This document shows, piece after piece, positions 34,713 to 44,585 of a stretch of 64,000 nucleotides of DNA. Positions within the stretch are counted from its first letter, which is position 1, and the number at the start of each line of letters is the position of its first letter. The stretch lies in the NCBI GenBank assembly GCA_002796325.1, contig PCXA01000018.1, forward strand, positions 206,707-270,706, given 5' to 3'. The DNA comes from Deltaproteobacteria bacterium CG11_big_fil_rev_8_21_14_0_20_47_16. Lineage in GTDB: Bacteria; UBA10199; GCA-002796325; 1-14-0-20-47-16. The notes under the pieces were generated by a model that worked only from the letters and a program-made list of their open reading frames with translations, was not told where the DNA came from and ran no database searches. The position numbers and the translations under genes were made by a program.

Positions 34713-35978
34713 ATGTGCCGTTCGCGTCTACATGCGGGTGTTACTATTGTGATCCTACTGCTGGAAATTTCGTGCGGCGGGACGGCGAACAACTCTACTG
34801 TCACAACTGTCAATTCAGACAATGGATCGGTTACATATGGGATTCCTGCAACAACATCAGTGGATGGTATTACGACAGATATGTGTGGAACAGTCGCATG
34901 TACGGAAGGGGCGACACCTGGTACCACGCCGACTGCTCCGTATAGTGGTTTCCCCTCAAACATTACAGCACCAACGGTGAGTTCAATTGTTGTTAACAGC
35001 ACATATACAATGAGTACGTCGGGTAACAACAGCTTTCCACTGCGTGGTAGTGGGAGCAGTTACGATAGTTTTGTCATTACATTCGATGAGGCCATGCTTA
35101 CGGACCAAGAGGCTGGGAGCAGTGGGGTTCCCGTGGATGCGGCTGATATTGACTTCTTGTGTACGGGTGATGATTCAACACAAAACCGCGTGAGTGGTGC
35201 CACTATTCAGTACAGCACCAGCACAACTTTGGCATTTTCATTACGTGCAACACTTCCGGCTGATACGGCTTGCACGCTTGTACTCAATGGTGCTGAAAAT
35301 GGTATTGGTGGTACGCAACGTATTCGTGATCAATATCATAACCCTCTGATTAAAACGACATACACAATTAATACAGGTTGTGGCGTGTCCGACGACTTCT
35401 CAAATGGATTAAGTTGCTGGACGGCGGTGAATACGGACAATGGTACATTCAGTGCCAGTAGCAGTGTCCTGACACTTTCAATTCCGGGTGCAGTTACATC
35501 AACGGCGGCTGGACAAAGCCCGACGGCCGCTGGTTTGTTAAAAACGGGCATTCGCAAATTAGCTGAAGCAGACTACATGCGCTTTGGCATCACAATTGAC
35601 TCTATTACAGGATTCTTAAATGACGGTGATGGTGTTGGGTTACGTGTGTCTGACCCCGATGGCAACTATATCGTGTTTATGGTGTCCAGTGATGCAGGTA
35701 CGAATAAATACCGTGCACTATATGGTACAACTTCTACTGACACAGACACATTCTATGCCTCAACATATACAGCTGGGGATGAGATGTATATCCAACTGAC
35801 AGCGACAACAGTATCCATCGTATTTGATGATGGTGCGGGTGGTGGTGGGACTGTGGCCAACATTAGTTTGGCGATGGATTTAACAGACTTGGATGTGCAG
35901 ATACTGGGTATGAAGAATGGATCTGGTACGGCAAGTACAGTGACCATGTCCAACTTCTATGGAACCTTTGCGGAGTAG
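34713..35978 (+). CDS. Lipoprotein with Ig-like and lectin-like regions (paralogue A')
   Basis: TIVILLLEISCGG lipobox; FVITFDEAML; CGVSDDFSNGLSCWTAVNTDNG shared with paralogue A. Confidence 0.75.
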   Translation: MCRSRLHAGVTIVILLLEISCGGTANNSTVTTVNSDNGSVTYGIPATTSVDGITTDMCGTVACTEGATPGTTPTAPYSGFPSNITAPTVSSIVVNSTYTMSTSGNNSFPLRGSGSSYDSFVITFDEAMLTDQEAGSSGVPVDAADIDFLCTGDDSTQNRVSGATIQYSTSTTLAFSLRATLPADTACTLVLNGAENGIGGTQRIRDQYHNPLIKTTYTINTGCGVSDDFSNGLSCWTAVNTDNGTFSASSSVLTLSIPGAVTSTAAGQSPTAAGLLKTGIRKLAEADYMRFGITIDSITGFLNDGDGVGLRVSDPDGNYIVFMVSSDAGTNKYRALYGTTSTDTDTFYASTYTAGDEMYIQLTATTVSIVFDDGAGGGGTVANISLAMDLTDLDVQILGMKNGSGTASTVTMSNFYGTFAE

Positions 35979-35984
35979 ACGGCT

Positions 35985-37127
35985 ATGATGAAACAGGTAA
36001 GACATTTCTTGAGGAAGTCATGGCACGTAGGCCTGCTAGGGTTGGTCTTAGCTGTTAGTGGTGCATCGTGTGCTATTACTAACAATGCAGCGCCATCGGG
36101 CGGTAGTAGTGCACCAATCGCAGTAGAAGTGCCGATGATTGTGCCAGCATCTATTGGTGTGGGTGGCGGTCTGGTAGGATCAGCAAATATTTCATCACCA
36201 CTGGGTAAGTCGATTATGGCGGCGATTGCGCCAGGTACCTATTTGAGCGTTAATGAAGAAGTGGATACGACGACTACCATTCTAAATAATTTTGTGGATG
36301 ATGCTCTGGCGTCTGTGTTTTTGGATAATGGTACACCAGTTGAATTAACATCAAGCATCAGTAAGCACTCTGCAACAGTGACACTAAGTAGTGGTGTGAT
36401 ATTATACATCGACTATAAGGCGTTTGAGTTTACTGCATTTACGACGACGGATCCTGTTGGCATTAATCCTGGTTCACAAACCTGCTCTGGCAATAATGCG
36501 GATCCAGCTACGACAGGAAAAGCCATTTGCATGCGTGTTTGGAAGTTATCCCCTGGGCAAGTCGTTACGGAATCAACGGATTTACGGTATATGGAAGCTT
36601 TGTTCACCGTGAAACCAACAGCTACAAATGATGGTGCTGGGTCGTTCCATATTGTTGCACCAATTCAAAACAGTGAGCCGTTCCAAGGTGGCTACTCATA
36701 TAATCGCAGCGGTGATAACCGTGAAGTGTTCGCAAATGTTAACATTCTTGATCCTGTATTGGAATTTGAGGCATACGGCGATCGATTGTATGTTAGTGAC
36801 GAAGTTGATTCAGGGGATGTGCTGCACTATTTAAATAAGGCAGGTTTCCAAAGTAATGCAGCGAGCTTGTTGACAGCATATTTTTATGACACTGGATCCT
36901 ACATCCGAGAAAATATTAAATTCACCAATACCAGGGGTACAGAGGAAATCGTGGTGCGCAATGCTTGTGTGAATCGCACGACAGGTGTGCAAGACGTGAG
37001 TGGCACCAGTTGTACCGGGATTGCTGCAATTACGGATAGCTTCTTTGAGCCCGCGGTGCCAACAGATTACACATTCCAGGCTGACTTCTACCTACAACCA
37101 CCGAACGGAATTGACCCAACGAACTAA
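35985..37127 (+). CDS. Lipoprotein (paralogue B')
   Basis: LAVSGASCAITNNAAPSGGSSAPIAVEVP matches the N-terminus of paralogue B. Confidence 0.75.
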   Translation: MMKQVRHFLRKSWHVGLLGLVLAVSGASCAITNNAAPSGGSSAPIAVEVPMIVPASIGVGGGLVGSANISSPLGKSIMAAIAPGTYLSVNEEVDTTTTILNNFVDDALASVFLDNGTPVELTSSISKHSATVTLSSGVILYIDYKAFEFTAFTTTDPVGINPGSQTCSGNNADPATTGKAICMRVWKLSPGQVVTESTDLRYMEALFTVKPTATNDGAGSFHIVAPIQNSEPFQGGYSYNRSGDNREVFANVNILDPVLEFEAYGDRLYVSDEVDSGDVLHYLNKAGFQSNAASLLTAYFYDTGSYIRENIKFTNTRGTEEIVVRNACVNRTTGVQDVSGTSCTGIAAITDSFFEPAVPTDYTFQADFYLQPPNGIDPTN

Positions 37128-37129
37128 GT

Positions 37130-37825
37130 TTACCGCCGGCGTCCGAAGAGTCGCAGTAAGCTCAGGAACAAGTTGATGAAGTTCAGGTACAGGGCCAGCG
37201 CCATCATGAGCGATGCCTTGCGCGATTCATCTGAATCCGAAGCAAAGAATTTACCCATCTCTTTGGCGCGTTGCGTGTCATAGGCGGTGAGTAATGTGAA
37301 GACGATCACGCCAATGAAACCAATCATCCAACCCATCGAATCACTGTGGGTAAACATATTCACGACACTCGCAATCACAACTCCAAAAAGTCCCATAATC
37401 GCAAAGCTGCCCACTTGGGTGAGGTCGCGCTTGGTAACTGCACCATAAATACTCATGGAGACATACATGCCTGCGGTAATTGCAAATGTGCCGGCAATGG
37501 ATGCCGATGTGTACGCCAGAAAAATAACGGAGAGGGTGACGCCGTTCATGGCGGCATAGGTGACGAAAAGTAGTGAGGCCACAGTGCTCGTAATTTTATT
37601 CAGCAAAAAGGAAAACCCAAGAACCATTGCCAGTTCAGCGATCATGAGTCCCATGAACACACCGGGTGTTTTGAACACGAATTCCATGACAGCGGGTGTC
37701 GTGACCACAAAAAATGAAACGACCGCTGTGAGTCCCAATCCAAATCCCATCCAGCCATACATGCGGCTCAAAAATTGATTGGTGGTGGCTGAAGCCGTAA
37801 TAGGTCGTGCGTTGAGTTCTTGCAT
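37130..37825 (-). CDS. Bax inhibitor-1/YccA family membrane protein
   Basis: Seven-helix pattern, FLSRMYGWMGFGLGLTAVVSFFV, TAYDTQRAKEMG; start MQELNARPITASA. Confidence 0.92.
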   Translation of the reverse strand: MQELNARPITASATTNQFLSRMYGWMGFGLGLTAVVSFFVVTTPAVMEFVFKTPGVFMGLMIAELAMVLGFSFLLNKITSTVASLLFVTYAAMNGVTLSVIFLAYTSASIAGTFAITAGMYVSMSIYGAVTKRDLTQVGSFAIMGLFGVVIASVVNMFTHSDSMGWMIGFIGVIVFTLLTAYDTQRAKEMGKFFASDSDESRKASLMMALALYLNFINLFLSLLRLFGRRR

Positions 37826-37835
37826 GCAGATCTCC

Positions 37836-38618
37836 TTATATCGTTTGTGTCCAATTGTTGTTGGGTGGCACCACAACACAACGGTCGCCCATGTTGTGCA
37901 TAAGCATGGCACCTTTAAATGTTTCGACATCACCCTCGCCCGGGTGACGGTTCCAGCCAAAACTTCCCCAGTGATTGGGAATGACAAATTCAGGGTTCAA
38001 TTCTTGTGCGGCCTCTGCGGCTTGTTTGGGGGACAAGTGCGCCATATGATTCCAGGGCACAGAGACCATTGTGCCCACTGGTAGAAGTGCCACATTGATC
38101 TTCATGGTATTGCCAATTTCTTTAAAATGGGTACCCGCGCGGGTATCGCCAGCAAAGTAGACGGACTTGTTATTATACCGGATGACCCAGCCACAGACTT
38201 TTCGAAAGCGCCACGGTAGTATTTTGCCGCCATTGTGGCGTGCCGGAACTGCTGTGATCGTAAGTCCTGATGGTAGAGCGAAATGGGTCCACCAATTGAG
38301 TGCAATGATCGGATTTTGGATAGTTGCCCGCAGTGCCATTGCCATGCCTTCTGGTACAAAGACAGGCACAGAACCAGGAATGAATTTGAAGCTGTCGATA
38401 TTAAGGTGATCAGGGTGAGCATGGCTGATGACAACCGCATCCAGCGTTGGAAGCTGGCCAGGATCCGGCATCTCACTTTGTCGCTTCCACAGCAGGCATC
38501 GGCTGCCAAAGTGGGGATCCGTCAAAACATAATGCCCACCCAAACCAATGAGTTGAGTGCTATGCCCAAAGTTTTGGACGGAAACTGAAATTTGCGATTG
38601 CTCTTGTGGCTCGGTCAT
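37836..38618 (-). CDS. MBL-fold metal-dependent hydrolase (NAPE-PLD/UlaG-like)
   Basis: VVISHAHPDHLNIDS, VYFAGDTRAGTHFKEIG, NPEFVIPNHWGSFGW. Confidence 0.88.
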   Translation of the reverse strand: MTEPQEQSQISVSVQNFGHSTQLIGLGGHYVLTDPHFGSRCLLWKRQSEMPDPGQLPTLDAVVISHAHPDHLNIDSFKFIPGSVPVFVPEGMAMALRATIQNPIIALNWWTHFALPSGLTITAVPARHNGGKILPWRFRKVCGWVIRYNNKSVYFAGDTRAGTHFKEIGNTMKINVALLPVGTMVSVPWNHMAHLSPKQAAEAAQELNPEFVIPNHWGSFGWNRHPGEGDVETFKGAMLMHNMGDRCVVVPPNNNWTQTI

Positions 38619-38635
38619 TTTATGCAACGCCCCTC

Positions 38636-39802
38636 ATGTCACCCATATCCGAATCGCCGACAACTTCCACAGAAATTTTTCGTCCCACAATTGCAACGGT
38701 GGAGCGCGCTGCATTACTGCATAATTTAAATGTGATTCAAAGGGAATTGCCCAAGGGCGCAGAAATTTTAGCCATGGTGAAGGCCGATGCCTATGGTCAC
38801 GGCGCAGTTCACGTGGCGCAATGGTTATCCGATGCAGGTGTGACGGCATTTGGTGTCGCAACCATTGAAGAGGGTGTGGCACTTGTGATGGCGGGAATCA
38901 AAAAGCCAATTGTTGTAATGGGGGGCTTGCAGGGGGCATCTGACAGGGCGGCCAAGGCGTGTATTCAATTTGGCCTTATTCCGGTTATCCATTCAACACA
39001 AGCCATTGAGTGTTTGGCAAAAGTGGCAGGCCCACAATCTGTTACGGCCCACTTAAAGATCGATACCGGCATGGGTCGTTTGGGAATTCGACCAGAGTCA
39101 TTGTCCGCGTTGCTACGTGTTTGGAAGCAGCACGCGAACCTTAAGTTGGGCGGTGTTATGACGCACTTCGCCAATGCGGGGGACCCGAAAGTCTTGACCG
39201 AACAGTTGCATGTCTGGAACAAATGTGTGAGAGAGGTCCGCTCTGAGCTGGGGACAATTCCATGTATTCATGTGGCCAATAGTGCTGCCATTTTACGGCA
39301 TGTTGTGCCGGAAATTGAAGCCGGCGAAACCATCTTGGTGCGGCCTGGAATCGCGCTGTACGGCAGCTCCAGCTATTCAGACGATTTAAAAACGCACCCA
39401 TTGCAAGTGGTTATGTCGGTGAAAAGCCGCATTGTGCTCGTGAAGCATGTGCCCAAAGGAACTCCCATCAGTTATATGGGGGCGTATCAGTTGCCAGAAG
39501 AGGGGCGCGTTGCGGTGGTGCCGATTGGATATGCCGATGGATATCCGTGGGCCGCTCAGGGAAATGCTCAAGTATTGGTTAAGGGGTGTCGCGTTAAAGT
39601 GGCTGGCCGCATCACAATGGATATGTTGATGCTGGATGTATCCGACTATCCCGATGTACAGGTGGGGGATGAGGTTACGTTAATTGGTAGCCAAGGCACT
39701 GAAACCATCACCTCAGACGATGTTGCAGGGTGGGCAAGTACAATCTCTTATGAAATTATGTGTCACGTGGGGCCTCGGGTGCCGCGTGTCTATGTGGAGT
39801 AG
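38636..39802 (+). CDS. alr: Alanine racemase
   Basis: AMVKADAYGHGA, KIDTGMGRLGI, VRPGIALYG, RITMDMLMLDVSD. Confidence 0.96.
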   Translation: MSPISESPTTSTEIFRPTIATVERAALLHNLNVIQRELPKGAEILAMVKADAYGHGAVHVAQWLSDAGVTAFGVATIEEGVALVMAGIKKPIVVMGGLQGASDRAAKACIQFGLIPVIHSTQAIECLAKVAGPQSVTAHLKIDTGMGRLGIRPESLSALLRVWKQHANLKLGGVMTHFANAGDPKVLTEQLHVWNKCVREVRSELGTIPCIHVANSAAILRHVVPEIEAGETILVRPGIALYGSSSYSDDLKTHPLQVVMSVKSRIVLVKHVPKGTPISYMGAYQLPEEGRVAVVPIGYADGYPWAAQGNAQVLVKGCRVKVAGRITMDMLMLDVSDYPDVQVGDEVTLIGSQGTETITSDDVAGWASTISYEIMCHVGPRVPRVYVE

Positions 39803-39805
39803 TTG

Positions 39806-40621
39806 ATGAATCGGATGTTGGGCGGAATCGAATATGTTGCGGATTATGCGGGCGGTATGGCGATTAATGCCTGTCGTGGTTTGGGCAATTGGTCGTTATT
39901 TGTTTGGGAAGCCATGCGCTGGCTTACCCACGCCCCATACCGCATGCGTCTCTATTTCCAACAGATGGAATTTATCGGTGTGCGTTCGGTTCCGATCATT
40001 GCATTGACTGGGCTTTTTGTAGGTGCTGTCTTTGGGCTGCAAACGGGTAAAGCCTTTGCCCTGTTCAATGCCGAAACTTTGGTGGGGGCCACGATTGGGT
40101 TGTCACTCGCGCGCGAAATTGGTCCGGTGTTTACCGCACTCATGGTGACTGCGCGTGCCTGCTCAGCAATGGCCGCAGAGCTCGGTACCATGCGTGTTAC
40201 TGAGCAAATCGATGCACTGGAAACCATGGCGGTGGACCCCATTCACTATTTGGTTGTGCCACGTGTTGTAGCGGCCACACTCATGACGCCACTGCTCACC
40301 GGCATTTTTATTTTTATCGGTGTGTTTGGCGGTTACTTGGTGGGTGTTCAATTGCTGAATATTGATGAAGGCTCCTTTTTAAACAAGTTATATTATTACG
40401 TCGATGTGAATGACTTGATTGGTGGTTTAGTGAAGTCGGCGTTCTTCGGGTTCGCGATATCACTCATTAGTTGTTACCAAGGCTTCAATACTCGCAACGG
40501 TGCCGAGGGTGTAGGTCGCGCTACTACGCAAGCCGTGGTGATTTCGAGTGTTACGATTTTGATTTTGGATTACTTCCTGACGTCTTGGATTTTACACGTC
40601 TTTAAGAGCACGATCATATGA
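39806..40621 (+). CDS. mlaE: MlaE family lipid transport permease
   Basis: FVGAVFGLQTGKAFALF, LAREIGPVFTALMVTARACSAMAAELGTMRVTEQIDALETM. Confidence 0.95.
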   Translation: MNRMLGGIEYVADYAGGMAINACRGLGNWSLFVWEAMRWLTHAPYRMRLYFQQMEFIGVRSVPIIALTGLFVGAVFGLQTGKAFALFNAETLVGATIGLSLAREIGPVFTALMVTARACSAMAAELGTMRVTEQIDALETMAVDPIHYLVVPRVVAATLMTPLLTGIFIFIGVFGGYLVGVQLLNIDEGSFLNKLYYYVDVNDLIGGLVKSAFFGFAISLISCYQGFNTRNGAEGVGRATTQAVVISSVTILILDYFLTSWILHVFKSTII

Positions 40622-41397
40622 CCGGTGATGCCATTGTATTTCATGATGTTTGCAAATCTTTTGGTACTCAAAAGGTACTTAGAGGACTTAATTTAACCAT
40701 CCCACGTGGGAAGATTACAGTCATTATTGGCCGAAGCGGTGGGGGAAAATCCGTTATCTTGAAGCATATGATTGGCTTGCTGCGCCCTGATTCGGGCGAG
40801 GTCACCGTCGATGGCACCAACTTGTCGACATTGGACTCCATGAAGCTGCGCGAAATTCGCACCAAGTTTGGCATGCTCTTTCAAAATGCGGCCCTGTTTG
40901 ATTCCATGAATGTCTTTGATAATGTCGCGTTTCCAATGGTAGAGCATAGTGATCTTGATAAAAATAAATTAGCCAAACGTGTGAAGGAACTGTTGAGTCT
41001 CGTTGGATTGCCAGATATCGGACATAAGATGCCGTCGGAATTGTCAGGTGGTATGCGTAAGCGTGTGGGATTGGCACGTGCTATTGCCTTAAAGCCTGAA
41101 ATTATGCTGTATGACGAACCCACTACAGGGCTTGATCCAATTATGACCGATGCGATTGACAATTTGATCCTCTCCATGCAAAAGGAGCTCGGAATTACAT
41201 CTGTAGTCATTAGTCATGATATTGCAGCAACATTTCACGTGGCTGATAAGATTGCCATGTTAAGTGAGGGGGAAATTATCTTGTCTGGAACTCCCGACGT
41301 ATTTAAAAAAACTGATGTTCCATTTGTTAGACAATTTTTGGAAGGACGTTCCACGCCGTCTGCAAGTGGCCTCAACGATATTAAGGACCTACGTTAA
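40618..41397 (+). CDS. mlaF: MlaF family lipid transport ATPase
   Basis: GRSGGGKSVILKHMIGLL, LSGGMRKRVGLARAIAL, LYDEPTTGLDP. Confidence 0.95.
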   Translation: MTGDAIVFHDVCKSFGTQKVLRGLNLTIPRGKITVIIGRSGGGKSVILKHMIGLLRPDSGEVTVDGTNLSTLDSMKLREIRTKFGMLFQNAALFDSMNVFDNVAFPMVEHSDLDKNKLAKRVKELLSLVGLPDIGHKMPSELSGGMRKRVGLARAIALKPEIMLYDEPTTGLDPIMTDAIDNLILSMQKELGITSVVISHDIAATFHVADKIAMLSEGEIILSGTPDVFKKTDVPFVRQFLEGRSTPSASGLNDIKDLR

Positions 41398-42698
41398 TGA
41401 AGCGTGAAACAATGGTTGGCACGTTTGTGCTTATTGCTCTTGTGATTATGGGCTACATGACACTCAAAGTGGGTGGTGGCTCTGATTTTGCGGGTGGCAA
41501 AACGTATTATGTTACCGTGAACTCAGCGTTGGGTATTAATGACAAAACGCCAGTGCTGATTGCAGGTTACCAAGCAGGTGTTGTTGCCAAAATTTCGCTT
41601 GATGATTCCCGTCGTGCACGTCTTAAGCTTTCTGTGCAAAAAGATGTGTTCCTTCCAGAGGGAACACAAGCTGCTGTCCGTGCTAAGGGCGCTTTGGGTG
41701 AAACCTTTGTTGAAATTGTTCCCGGTCCAGTGGGTCAGCCGGAATTGGCGGATAACTCAGAATTGATTTATAATGGTTCTGGCGGTGATATTAATAGTCT
41801 GGTGTCACGATTGAATGACATGACACCGGGTGCTGCCCATGCAGTTGATAATTTGGATAAGTTTACAACGGTTCTTAAAGATCTGATGATTCGCAATGAA
41901 CAAAATGTGAATCGCATTTTGGAAAATTTCGCGATGTTGTCTTCTGATTTGCGAACAACTATTTCAGGTGCCGGGCCAAATGTTCAAGAAACTGCTGAAC
42001 GCATTGCAAGTATCACCCAAAAGGTTGATGAAGGACGCGGTACGGTGGGGCGCTTGATCAATGATGATTCAACAGTCAATAAAGCCAATGAGGCTTTGGA
42101 TAATATTAATGGTCTTGTAGGTGGTGTTCACCGTATGCAAACTGATATTGGCTATCATACGGAATATCTAGCTAATAAGCGGGACTTCAAAAACTATGTG
42201 CATTTGGATTTGAAGCCGCGTCCGGATCAGGCTTTCATTTTGGAATTTGTGACCAACCCGTATCCACCACCAAGCGTCAGCATTCAGCAATCCAATATCT
42301 CTGTGGGCGGGGCCACGACGTCGGTCTACTCCGTCAACAGCGTGACTCAGCGAAACAAGTTCTTGGTGTCTGCTGAGTTGGCCAAGAAGTTTTATAACTG
42401 GCGATTGCGCGGTGGTATTATTGAATCCCGCGGTGGTGTGGGTCTTGATTATATGAATGGTCCCCTTTCTGCAGGAACATCTGTTTGGGACTTTGGTTCC
42501 AACGACGGTCGTACACCACAGGTTAAGGTGTATGGTAACCTAAATGTTACGAAGAGCCTCTACTTGACAGGTGGTGGTAACGACTTGCTCAATTCAACAC
42601 AATCACGAAGCTGGATTGTTGGTGCTGGTGTGAAGGTGAGTGATGATGATGTTAAAGGTCTCTTAGGACTCGGTGCTAGCACCGTTGGAAACAAGTAG
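41397..42698 (+). CDS. mlaD: MCE domain lipid transport protein (MlaD-like)
   Basis: MKRETMVGTFVLIALVIMGYMTLKVGGG, LGINDKTPVLIAGYQAGVV MCE pattern. Confidence 0.92.
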   Translation: MKRETMVGTFVLIALVIMGYMTLKVGGGSDFAGGKTYYVTVNSALGINDKTPVLIAGYQAGVVAKISLDDSRRARLKLSVQKDVFLPEGTQAAVRAKGALGETFVEIVPGPVGQPELADNSELIYNGSGGDINSLVSRLNDMTPGAAHAVDNLDKFTTVLKDLMIRNEQNVNRILENFAMLSSDLRTTISGAGPNVQETAERIASITQKVDEGRGTVGRLINDDSTVNKANEALDNINGLVGGVHRMQTDIGYHTEYLANKRDFKNYVHLDLKPRPDQAFILEFVTNPYPPPSVSIQQSNISVGGATTSVYSVNSVTQRNKFLVSAELAKKFYNWRLRGGIIESRGGVGLDYMNGPLSAGTSVWDFGSNDGRTPQVKVYGNLNVTKSLYLTGGGNDLLNSTQSRSWIVGAGVKVSDDDVKGLLGLGASTVGNK

Positions 42699-42699
42699 T

Positions 42700-44238
42700 A
42701 TGATTGAGCGTGCCCTCATTAGTGTTTCTGACAAATCTGGAATTCTTGATCTTGCCAAGCAACTGCATGCCATGAACATTAAGATTCTTTCCACAGGGGG
42801 GACCGCTAAGGTTATTTCAGGTGCAGGTATCCCTGTTGTTGAAGTGTCTGATTTTACAGGGTTCCCTGAAATTTTAGATGGGCGTGTTAAAACACTGCAT
42901 CCTAAGGTGCATGCAGGGCTACTTGCACGTCGTGATATTCATGATGCAATTATGCAACGAGAAGGGCTTCCTTATATTGATTTGCTGGTTGTGAATTTTT
43001 ATCCATTCGAGAAAGCTGTTTCAGATCCCCAGTGCTCACTTGCAGATGCCGTTGAACAAATTGACATTGGTGGTCCGGGTATGGTGCGCTCTGCAGCCAA
43101 GAACTATACTGATGTAGCCGTTGTGACGGATCCATCAGATTATGAAGTGATATTACGGGAGTTGTCTGAAAAAAGGGAAGTGACGCGATCGACACGATTT
43201 CGACTGGCCCAAAAAGCATTTGCACGAGTGGCTGAATACGACGCCGCGATTTGTCACTATTTGACACAATTTACTGATGAGTCACAGAAAAGTGACATAC
43301 CGGAAACAGTAGTGGTTTCTGGAAGGCGTATTCAATCATTGCGCTACGGTGAAAATCCCCATCAATCGGCTGCGTGGTATCAAACCTCAGCAACTGGTTT
43401 GTCTGCGGCACAGCAACTGCAGGGGAAAGAGCTGTCTTATAATAATATTCTTGATGCAGATGCAGCCCTTGAAACAGTCCGTGCGTTTTCTGAGAAGACA
43501 GCATGTGTCATTGTAAAACATGGTAATCCCTGCGGGATTGGGGTTGAACAAAAATTGAATGACGCCTTTGTACGTGCACAAGCAACAGATCCTGTGAGTA
43601 GCTTTGGTGGCATTGTGGCACTATCGCGTCCTTTAGATGTAGAAACGGCTGAGGCAATTGCCAAAACTTTTTTTGAAGTGGTGATGGCACCAGGCTTTGA
43701 TGCAAAAGCGCTGGCGATTTTAGAATCCAAAAAGAATTTACGTCTGTTGAAAGTGCCGTGTGCTGCGGAGCTGCCAACCTCAGATCCAATATTAAGATCT
43801 GTACAGGGAGGATTTCTGTGGCAGATGCGGGACTGTGAATTTCAAGATTTAGGGTCGATGCGTATTGTTACGACGCGTGCACCCAGTCGAGAAGAGTTAC
43901 TTGCACTTGATTTGGGGTGGCGTGCTGCCCATTATGTCAAATCCAATGCAATTGTCTTTGCAAATGCAACGGGAACAGTCGCCATTGGTGCGGGCCAGAT
44001 GAGTCGAGTGGACTCTGTGCAATTGGCAGTCATGAAGGCTCAGCTCCCCCTCAAAGGCACAGTCGTTGCGTCAGATGCGTTCTTTCCGTTTGCAGATGGG
44101 CTTTTGGCGGCTGCCAAAGCCGGTGCAACAGCTGTCGTTCAACCTGGCGGTTCTGTCCGCGACGAAGAAGTCATTGCAGCTGCCAATCAGCATAACATGG
44201 CCATGATTTTCACAGGCACACGCCACTTCCGCCATTAA
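42700..44238 (+). CDS. purH: Bifunctional AICAR formyltransferase / IMP cyclohydrolase
   Basis: ALISVSDKSGILDLA, EILDGRVKTLHPKVHAG, VIVKHGNPCGIG, DAFFPFADGL. Confidence 0.97.
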   Translation: MIERALISVSDKSGILDLAKQLHAMNIKILSTGGTAKVISGAGIPVVEVSDFTGFPEILDGRVKTLHPKVHAGLLARRDIHDAIMQREGLPYIDLLVVNFYPFEKAVSDPQCSLADAVEQIDIGGPGMVRSAAKNYTDVAVVTDPSDYEVILRELSEKREVTRSTRFRLAQKAFARVAEYDAAICHYLTQFTDESQKSDIPETVVVSGRRIQSLRYGENPHQSAAWYQTSATGLSAAQQLQGKELSYNNILDADAALETVRAFSEKTACVIVKHGNPCGIGVEQKLNDAFVRAQATDPVSSFGGIVALSRPLDVETAEAIAKTFFEVVMAPGFDAKALAILESKKNLRLLKVPCAAELPTSDPILRSVQGGFLWQMRDCEFQDLGSMRIVTTRAPSREELLALDLGWRAAHYVKSNAIVFANATGTVAIGAGQMSRVDSVQLAVMKAQLPLKGTVVASDAFFPFADGLLAAAKAGATAVVQPGGSVRDEEVIAAANQHNMAMIFTGTRHFRH

Positions 44239-44246
44239 AGTCACAA

Positions 44247-44511
44247 CATAATGTCGCTTATACGGCGATCTTCGTAAGGGAGCAGCATGCCGTTCCAACT
44301 TTTCACACTGTGGCCGCCGTATTCTGAGCCGATGTGATCCCGGCAGGGCGGCTCTCGGAAGAGCGTGCATCTAAGCCTATAAACTGCACGCTCTGAGAGA
44401 GCAGCGTGGCGTTTTTTCGGCGTATGAGAAAAAACGACCACCGGCGCCCGAAGGGACCACATCGGCGAAGTCAGGCGGCCAGTGAGGAAAATTCGTATAA
44501 GCGACATTATG
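44247..44511. repeat. Large multi-branched inverted-repeat element (E3) between purH and purD
   Basis: Terminal 18-bp perfect IR CATAATGTCGCTTATACG/CGTATAAGCGACATTATG; GCCGATGTGATCCC/GGGACCACATCGGC; AGAGCGTGCA/TGCACGCTCT; CGTTTTTTC/GAAAAAACG. Confidence 0.88.
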
Positions 44512-44585
44512 GTATTGGCGACACGGCCTAGGGGAATAGAGTTTTTTATGTACTCTTTTGGGGGCATTCGTTAAGCATGCGTCCC

